Shown here: in pieces, positions 16,136 to 21,328 of the stretch | Numbering within the stretch: the first letter of the stretch is position 1 | How the letters are laid out: every line of letters begins with the position of its first letter | DNA from: a virus | DNA: 21,328 nucleotides | IMG/VR virus record: IMGVR_UViG_3300025133_000699 | Span: 1-21,328 of that record | Strand: one strand, 5' to 3' | Position numbers and translations under genes: made by a program | The notes under the pieces: model-generated | Told to the model about the DNA's origin: nothing | The model's input: only the letters and a program-made list of their open reading frames with translations | Databases searched by the model: none

Positions 16136-16583
16136 TAACATAGATAGTATTTATAGGGAGAAATACGATTTTGAAAACCCAAAAAATATAGGAGATTTGA
16201 ATAATAAATTATTTTGCACCTTCACAACATTAGAAGGGGTTGATGGGTTAGTAAATAATTTATCCTCCCAATATTCTATAATGTACAACAAAATGTTTGT
16301 TCTTTATATTAAGAGCAATGAAGAATATGTTATAACTTATAATGTGGATCAGGGCAATGTACAAGCTATCCCAGACAATACTATTTTAGTTCATAGAAAA
16401 AAAGAAACAAATACTTTATATACAATAAATGCTTTGAATGAACTTATAAAAAGTTTAAATGGAGGGGTTGTAGATACTAAATTCCCCATAGACTGGCAAC
16501 ATTATAAAAACTGTGTTCTATTAACTCAACATAATGAGTTAAAACAGCTAAATACAAAAATTCATAAAATAATTGAATTATAA
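16113..16583 (+). CDS. Unknown protein between polymerase and gp32
   Basis: This 156-aa protein's ATG lies inside the last 23 nt of the polymerase gene (different frame), implying translational coupling and a linked role. It has no Cys pairs, signal or membrane segment. The first two thirds appear beta/alpha mixed (LFCTFTTLEGVDGLVNN, KMFVLYIKSNEEYVITYN), followed by a helical end (INALNELIKSLNGG, then LTQHNELKQLNTKIHKII). I do not recognise the family. Its place between DNA polymerase and the ssDNA-binding protein suggests a replication accessory or regulator, which is inference from context only. Confidence 0.75.
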   Translation: MEQTTIFNNIDSIYREKYDFENPKNIGDLNNKLFCTFTTLEGVDGLVNNLSSQYSIMYNKMFVLYIKSNEEYVITYNVDQGNVQAIPDNTILVHRKKETNTLYTINALNELIKSLNGGVVDTKFPIDWQHYKNCVLLTQHNELKQLNTKIHKIIEL

Positions 16584-16615
16584 TTTGGCTTACTCATCAA
16601 TTTTTATTATATTTA
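16584..16615 (+). promoter_or_regulatory. Bacteroidota-type promoter for gp32 operon
   Basis: TTTG (16584-16587), 20 nt, TATATTTA (16608-16615), with the same flanks as the promoter at 14834. Transcription should start near 16620, giving a leader of about 20 nt that is almost only A and T (AATTAAAAAACAAAATAA) without a Shine-Dalgarno sequence. An unstructured A-rich leader could also be the site where gp32 represses its own translation, as T4 gp32 does; that is speculation. Confidence 0.72.
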
Positions 16616-16639
16616 AGTAATAATTAAAAAACAAAATAA

Positions 16640-17491
16640 ATGGATTTAAACGCTATTAAGTCGAGATTGAGCACCTTAAATAAGCAATCAAACTCGCAAA
16701 ACAAAGAAAAAAAGGATTACACCTTGATTTATTGGAAACCTAAACAAGAGGGAAAATATCAAATTAGATTTGTTCCTTCGGCACATGAAGTTACTAATGA
16801 TCCTTTTCACGAGGTTATGGTACACTATGGAGTAGGAAAATTTCCTATTATGGCATTAACTAATTGGGGAGAAGATGATCCCATTGTTGATTTTACTGCT
16901 AAGTTAAGAAAAACATCAGAACCAGAAAACTGGAGATTAGCTAAAAAACTTTACCCCAAAATGAGGGTATTTGCTCCTGTAATTGTTAGGGGTGAAGAAG
17001 ATAAAGGAGTTAGATTATTTGAATTTAGCAAAACACTTTACATGGAATTATTATCAATTGCTGATGATGAGGATTATGGTGATTTTACTGATGTTGCTGA
17101 AGGGCATGACTTTGTAGTTAATGCTACTAAAGTACAAGATAGGTTAGGTTTTAACTTAAATTTACGACCAAAACCAAAAACATCCCCCTTAAGTAAAGAT
17201 GCTGAAGAAGTAAAAAATTGGTTAGCTAATCAACCTTCATTATTAGAAGAAAGATTTAAGTACACCTACGATAAATTGAAAGAAGAACTACAAAAGTTCA
17301 TTTCTGAAGAAGAAGGTGGAGAAGAAGATGAAATTACATCTGATCCTGTAAGTGAATTTGATGGTGATACCAAAGAAGTAAAGGAAAATAAAAATAATTT
17401 TAATCTTGAAAATCAAGGGAAAAAAGCAATTTCTAAAGCCACCGAATTTGATAAAATGTTTGAAGGTGACGATGATGGTTTACCATTTTAA
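16640..17491 (+). CDS. gp32: Single-stranded DNA-binding protein (gp32-like)
   Basis: This 283-aa protein coats ssDNA in replication and recombination. The N-terminal basic region (KSRLSTLNKQ, residues 8-17) resembles the LAST motif used for cooperative binding in T4 gp32. The OB-fold core (about 28-220) has YWKPKQEGKYQIRFVP, then FHEVMVHYGVGKFPI, RLAKKLYPKMRVFAPVIV, LFEFSKTLYMELLSI and GHDFVVNATK, the gp32 pattern. There is no cysteine in the whole protein, so the Zn site of T4 gp32 (three Cys, one His) is missing. The C-terminus is acidic and ends in EFDKMFEGDDDGLPF, very like the last residues of bacterial SSB proteins rather than T4 gp32. It is preceded by its own promoter; UvsX follows 10 nt after. 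Confidence 0.92.
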   Translation: MDLNAIKSRLSTLNKQSNSQNKEKKDYTLIYWKPKQEGKYQIRFVPSAHEVTNDPFHEVMVHYGVGKFPIMALTNWGEDDPIVDFTAKLRKTSEPENWRLAKKLYPKMRVFAPVIVRGEEDKGVRLFEFSKTLYMELLSIADDEDYGDFTDVAEGHDFVVNATKVQDRLGFNLNLRPKPKTSPLSKDAEEVKNWLANQPSLLEERFKYTYDKLKEELQKFISEEEGGEEDEITSDPVSEFDGDTKEVKENKNNFNLENQGKKAISKATEFDKMFEGDDDGLPF

Positions 17492-17501
17492 ATAAGGTTA
17501 T

Positions 17502-18575
17502 ATGGCAAAAAGAAAATCGCTACAGGAAGCAGTCTCCAAAGAAATAAAATCCAAATTTGATTTAAGTTCCTTCAAAGAAAAGAAGGGACTTAAACAAAAT
17601 ATCAAATTTAAAGACCAAGAATGGATCCCCCTTTCAAAAGCATTCCAAGATGTAACATCAGTCCCAGGAATACCAATGGGACACATTGTTCTACTTAGAG
17701 GCCACTCAGATACAGGTAAAACAACTGCTCTTTTAGAAGCGGCGGTTGCTGCCCAAAAGCGACAGATTCTTCCAGTTTTCATCATTACTGAAATGAAATG
17801 GTCTTGGGATCATGCTAAGATGATGGGAATGGAAGTTAATGAAATTGTTGATAAGGAAACAGGTGAAATAGTAAATTACGATGGTAATTTTATATATGTT
17901 GATAGAGAAACAATCAATACTATTGAAGATGTAGCTGTGTTTATCTTAGACTTAATTGATGAACAGAAAAAAGGCAACTTGCCTTATGATTTACTATTTT
18001 TATGGGATAGTATAGGATCAATACCCTGTGAAATGTCCGTTAAATCAAATAAAAATAATAATGAATGGAATGCGGGTGCAATGTCAACCCAATTTGGAAA
18101 TAATGTTAATCAAAGAATTACATTATCAAGAAAAGAATCATCTAAACATACTAACACGTTAGTTTGTATTAATAAAGTATGGACGGCAAAAGCAGAATCA
18201 CCAATGGGTAAACCAAAATTAATGAATAAAGGTGGATTCGCAATGTGGTTTGATTCTACATTTGTAGTTACCTTTGGTAACATTTCAAATGCAGGAACAT
18301 CTAAAATTAAAGCAATTAAAGATGGTAAACAGGTTGAATTTGCGAAAAGGGTTAATCTTCAAATTGATAAAAACCATATTAATGGTGTTACTACAAGGGG
18401 TAGAATAGTTATGACTCCCCATGGATTTATTAATGATAATGATAAGGAACTTAAAGATTATAAAACTGAAAACGCGGGTGCTTGGAAAAGGATTTTAGGT
18501 GGAGGAGATTTTCAAATCGTAGAAGAGGATCATGAATATAATGATATTTCTACTTACACAGAAGAACCAGAATAA
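17502..18575 (+). CDS. uvsX: UvsX/RecA-type recombinase
   Basis: This 357-aa RecA-fold ATPase would drive strand exchange and recombination-dependent replication. Walker A is GHSDTGKT (67-74), the catalytic Glu is in IITEMKW (E97) and Walker B is LLFLWDSIG (D169). Loop regions follow: WNAGAMSTQFGNNVNQ, then TLVCINKVW and MNKGGFAMWFDSTFVVTF. The overall pattern is closer to T4 UvsX than to bacterial RecA (no LexA-type C-terminal domain, UvsX-like length; T4 UvsX is about 390 aa). Its Walker A is more canonical than that of T4 UvsX. The C-terminus is acidic. It sits between gp32 and the 5'-3' exonuclease, its functional partners. Confidence 0.93.
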   Translation: MAKRKSLQEAVSKEIKSKFDLSSFKEKKGLKQNIKFKDQEWIPLSKAFQDVTSVPGIPMGHIVLLRGHSDTGKTTALLEAAVAAQKRQILPVFIITEMKWSWDHAKMMGMEVNEIVDKETGEIVNYDGNFIYVDRETINTIEDVAVFILDLIDEQKKGNLPYDLLFLWDSIGSIPCEMSVKSNKNNNEWNAGAMSTQFGNNVNQRITLSRKESSKHTNTLVCINKVWTAKAESPMGKPKLMNKGGFAMWFDSTFVVTFGNISNAGTSKIKAIKDGKQVEFAKRVNLQIDKNHINGVTTRGRIVMTPHGFINDNDKELKDYKTENAGAWKRILGGGDFQIVEEDHEYNDISTYTEEPE

Positions 18576-18578
18576 AAT

Positions 18579-19610
18579 ATGAGAAAAAAAGAATTATTAG
18601 ACCTCTTGAACGATGATCAAGGGGATGGTACAAATATGCCTAAAGGAGATAGAATCTTATTAATAGATGGGTTAAATCTGTTTTTTAGAAATTTCGCCAT
18701 GTTACAAATGGTTAATCCAAAAGGGGTACATATAGGGGGGTTAGGTGGTTTTTTTAGATCCTTAGGAGCATTAATTAGACAAATTCAACCCCATCAAGTT
18801 TATGTAGTATTTGATGGGGCTGGTTCTTCAATGAATAGAAAAAACATCCTCCCTGAGTATAAATCAGGTAGAGAAACCCAAAGAATTACCAATTGGGGGG
18901 TATTTGATAATTTGGACGAAGAACATGATTCTAAAATAGACCAAATAATAAGAATTATACAATATTTAAAAACCCTACCAGTTAAAACAGTATCAATAGA
19001 TAAGGTAGAAGCGGATGATATCATCGCGTATTTAAGTCATAAAGCGCTAAAACAGCGGGGTGATAAAGCATTCATAGTCTCCAGCGATAAGGATTTTCTC
19101 CAATTAGTAAGCGAACAAGTTGTTGTTTATAGACCCATAGAAAAGAAATTTTATACTAAGGAAAATTTTAGGGAAAAATATAATATGCCTCCTGAAAACT
19201 TCATTATTTATAAAACACTTATGGGGGATAATTCGGATAAAATAAAGGGGGTAAAAGGGTTAGGAGAGAAAAAACTGCATAAGTTATTCCCTGAGTTAAG
19301 TAAGTGGGAGGTTTCTTGGAAGGATATTTTGGATATCTGTGAGAAAAAATTTAAAGACCATATTATATATGCCAGGATAATTCAAGAAGTAGACCAATTG
19401 GAGAAAAATTACAAAATAATGAATTTAAGTAAACCTATGATGGGTGAAAATGAAAAAAAATACATAAATGAATGTGTAGAATCCAAAGATTTACCGTATA
19501 TTCCTAAAATGTTCACAGACTTGTACAATGAAGATGAGTTAGGTGGAATGATTAGAAATTTAGATTTCTGGTTAAGGGAAAATTTTTTAAAATTAGTTTC
19601 AAATAAATAA
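18579..19610 (+). CDS. rnh: 5'-3' exonuclease / flap nuclease (T4 RNase H-like)
   Basis: This 343-aa enzyme of the FEN/PIN superfamily would remove RNA primers and flaps from lagging-strand fragments. Acidic metal ligands are seen in order: ILLIDGLNLFFR (D30), VVFDG (D79), VEADD (E144, D146, D147), SSDKDFLQL (D170, D172) and GDNSDKI (D217, D220). A helix-three-turn-helix follows (KGVKGLGEKKLHKLFPEL, about 223-240). Arg/Lys residues of the helical gateway are present (EYKSGRETQR). Length is slightly above T4 RNase H (305 aa). The gene is 3 nt from both neighbours' coding ends, in a tight replication operon. An N-terminal extension of about 22 residues precedes the first strand. Confidence 0.92.
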   Translation: MRKKELLDLLNDDQGDGTNMPKGDRILLIDGLNLFFRNFAMLQMVNPKGVHIGGLGGFFRSLGALIRQIQPHQVYVVFDGAGSSMNRKNILPEYKSGRETQRITNWGVFDNLDEEHDSKIDQIIRIIQYLKTLPVKTVSIDKVEADDIIAYLSHKALKQRGDKAFIVSSDKDFLQLVSEQVVVYRPIEKKFYTKENFREKYNMPPENFIIYKTLMGDNSDKIKGVKGLGEKKLHKLFPELSKWEVSWKDILDICEKKFKDHIIYARIIQEVDQLEKNYKIMNLSKPMMGENEKKYINECVESKDLPYIPKMFTDLYNEDELGGMIRNLDFWLRENFLKLVSNK

Positions 19611-19613
19611 GTT

Positions 19614-20984
19614 ATGACATTACAAAAATTAGATGAGTACGGACAGGGGTTTCAAATTAAAGTGTTGTCTTCACTTTTAACTCATAAGGACTTTTTAATA
19701 AATATTTATGATATCCTTAACGAAGATGACTTTAATAACCAATCCCACCGATGGATTATAAAAGAAATATTAAGGTATTATGATAAGTACCACACAACAC
19801 CCTCATTAGATATTTTAAAAGTTGAAGTAAAGAAAGTAGAAAATGAAGTACTACAATTATCAATTAAAGAACAATTAAGGGAAGCCTATATTGCTAGTGA
19901 CGATGATTTAGAATACATTCAAGAAGAATTCTCTACATTTTGTAAAAACCAACAATTAAAACAAGCATTATTATCATCCGTAGATTTACTTAAAGCTGGG
20001 GATTATGATTCTATAAAAATAATGATTGAAAATGCTCTAAAATCAGGCCAAGATAAGAATTTAGGACATGAATATAATTTAGATATTGAAACTAGATATA
20101 GAGAAAATAATAGAAAATGTATTCCAACACCTTGGAACAGAATAAATGATTTATTACAAGGAGGACTTGGTGGTGGAGATTTTGGACTAATATTCGGCAA
20201 CCCAGGAGGAGGTAAATCTTGGACATTAGTTGCCTTAGGTGGACATGCTGTTAGATTAGGTTATAATGTTTTACACTACACATTAGAATTGGGGGAAGAT
20301 TATGTTGGATTAAGATATGATGCATTTTTCACTCAAATCCCAGTAGACCATTTATCCAAACATAAAGAAAGAGTTGAGGATGTAGTTCCTCAAATCCCAG
20401 GTAAATTAGTTATAAAAGAATTTCCAACTGGGAGAGCTAGTATCCATACAATAGAATCTCATATTAGAAAATGTGTAGACCATGATATTCAACCTGATTT
20501 AATTTTAATAGACTATGTTGATTTGCTTTCTTCCAAAAGAAAGAATGTTGATCGTAAGTATGAAATTGATGATATTTATACAAGTACTAAAGGATTAGCT
20601 AAAGAATTAAACCTGCCAATTTGGTCGGTTTCTCAAGTTAATCGTGCAGGTGCAAAAGATGATATCATCGAAGGTGATAAAGCAGCTGGTTCTTATGATA
20701 AAATTATGATTACAGATTTTTGTTTATCATTATCAAGAAAAGCAAAAGATAAGGTAAATGGAACCGGAAGGTTCCACGTTATGAAAAATAGATATGGAAT
20801 GGATGGATTAACATTTGGGGTAAAAGCAGACACATCAACAGGTCATTTTGAAGTTCATGATTATAATGAAGATGATGAATTAGTCACAAACCAACCTCCA
20901 TCTCCCCCAGGAGAAATTGATAATTGGGATAGAGACCATTTATCTAATCAACCAGTTACAAAAAATTTTTTTATTAATTCCTAA
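19614..20984 (+). CDS. gp41: Replicative DNA helicase (gp41/DnaB-type)
   Basis: This 456-aa hexameric 5'-3' helicase unwinds the fork. Residues 1-150 are the helical DnaB-like N-terminal domain (KVLSSLLTHKDFLINIYDIL, then HRWIIKEILRYYDKYHTTPS). The RecA-like domain starts with PTPWNRINDLLQGGLGGGD and has Walker A GNPGGGKS (195-202), the catalytic Glu in YTLELG (E225), Walker B LILIDYVDLLS (D300), WSVSQVNR as motif H3, and a KNRYG segment near 385 for the arginine-finger region. It is close to T4 gp41 in length (475 aa). The associated primase (gp61) and loader (gp59) are not in this window and should lie elsewhere. It starts 3 nt after the exonuclease gene. Confidence 0.94.
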   Translation: MTLQKLDEYGQGFQIKVLSSLLTHKDFLINIYDILNEDDFNNQSHRWIIKEILRYYDKYHTTPSLDILKVEVKKVENEVLQLSIKEQLREAYIASDDDLEYIQEEFSTFCKNQQLKQALLSSVDLLKAGDYDSIKIMIENALKSGQDKNLGHEYNLDIETRYRENNRKCIPTPWNRINDLLQGGLGGGDFGLIFGNPGGGKSWTLVALGGHAVRLGYNVLHYTLELGEDYVGLRYDAFFTQIPVDHLSKHKERVEDVVPQIPGKLVIKEFPTGRASIHTIESHIRKCVDHDIQPDLILIDYVDLLSSKRKNVDRKYEIDDIYTSTKGLAKELNLPIWSVSQVNRAGAKDDIIEGDKAAGSYDKIMITDFCLSLSRKAKDKVNGTGRFHVMKNRYGMDGLTFGVKADTSTGHFEVHDYNEDDELVTNQPPSPPGEIDNWDRDHLSNQPVTKNFFINS

Positions 20985-20998
20985 AACCAATTAAAGAT

Positions 20999-21328
20999 AT
21001 GACAAAACTAAACCTCCCTCAAGAAATTTACTCTAAAATAGTTGTTTATAACAAGTATGCAAAATATAATAGAAATAAAAAAAGGAGAGAAACTTGGGAA
21101 GAAATAACTACTCGAAATAAGGAAATGCATCAAGAAAAATTTCCAGAATTAAAGGAGGATATTGAAGAGGTTTATAAGTTTGTTTATGATAAAAAAGTTT
21201 TACCATCAATGAGGAGCTTACAATTTGCAGGTAAACCTATTGAAATAAATAATTCACGAATATTTAATTGTTCTTACTTACCTATTGAGGATTGGAGGGC
21301 TTTTAGTGAAACTATGTTTTTATTACTT
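20999..21328 (+). CDS. nrdJ: Class II ribonucleotide reductase, N-terminal part (cut by window)
   Basis: The first 110 residues are present; the gene runs off the end. The ATG at 20999 follows the helicase gene by 14 nt. The signature YNRNKKRRETWEEITTRN, then KKVLPSMRSLQFAGKPIE and NNSRIFNCSYLPIEDW, RAFSETMFLLL is that of monomeric adenosylcobalamin-dependent ribonucleoside-triphosphate reductase (NrdJ). C91 in FNCSY would be the first of the active-site redox cysteine pair. It makes deoxynucleotides for phage synthesis. T4 uses class I NrdAB instead. The ATP cone seen in some reductases is absent, as the catalytic region starts directly. The radical-site Cys and the B12-binding region would lie beyond the window, so the class is judged from N-terminal resemblance. 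Confidence 0.85.
   Translation, partial: MTKLNLPQEIYSKIVVYNKYAKYNRNKKRRETWEEITTRNKEMHQEKFPELKEDIEEVYKFVYDKKVLPSMRSLQFAGKPIEINNSRIFNCSYLPIEDWRAFSETMFLLL

Noticed and set aside
16148-16155. TATTTATA inside the 156-aa gene
   Set aside because: It lies within coding sequence with no gene start shortly downstream; in a sequence this AT-rich several chance copies are expected.
20760-20775. Perfect 6-bp hairpin GGAACC/GGTTCC with GGAA tetraloop in the helicase gene
   Set aside because: A single small stem in coding sequence with no neighbouring signal; one such stem in 21 kb is expected by chance.
1-21328. tRNA genes, CRISPR arrays, homing endonucleases, integrase or attachment sites
   Set aside because: All gaps between genes are short (mostly under 110 nt) and none holds a cloverleaf, repeat array or recombination site; no ORF shows endonuclease or recombinase motifs of those types.

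Overview
The window is part of a large, AT-rich, strictly lytic-type myovirus genome with distant T4-like (Straboviridae/Tevenvirinae-like) architecture. Every gene is on the + strand and tightly packed. No integrase, CRISPR, tRNA, rRNA or insertion sequence is visible. The host is probably a member of the Bacteroidota. Starts lack a Shine-Dalgarno sequence and have A-rich leaders instead, and two promoters match the Bacteroidota TTTG / TAnnTTTG pattern with 20-nt spacing. This host assignment is an inference from regulatory style, not from a database match.

Positions 1-14833 are the tail and baseplate module: the 3' end of an unknown upstream gene, a small coiled-coil protein, tail sheath (gp18-like), tail tube (gp19-like), a gp26-like assembly chaperone and an ATG-less second chaperone ORF that appears to be reached by frameshifting. 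These are followed by the tape measure protein, a small repeat protein, a large baseplate/tube-initiator candidate, a gp53-like LysM protein, a giant hub protein carrying a zinc amidase, and a further probable virion protein. Most units begin just downstream of an 8-bp element, TATTTATA or a close variant, which I read as the late promoter. Two intrinsic terminators bracket the chaperone cassette.

Positions 14834-21328 are the replication module: a short family A DNA polymerase with an apparently dead exonuclease domain, an unknown 156-aa protein, a gp32-like ssDNA-binding protein, UvsX/RecA recombinase, a T4 RNase H-like 5'-3' exonuclease, the gp41/DnaB-type replicative helicase, and the start of a class II (cobalamin-dependent) ribonucleotide reductase cut by the window end. 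The first and third of these genes carry near-identical Bacteroidota-type promoters.

The points most worth a second look are: the hidden frameshift ORF at 3592-3846 just before the tape measure gene; the proofreading-deficient-looking family A polymerase in a T4-like replisome; a gp32 that has lost its zinc-site cysteines and ends in a bacterial SSB-type tip (DDDGLPF); and two distinct promoter classes that separate structural from replication genes.
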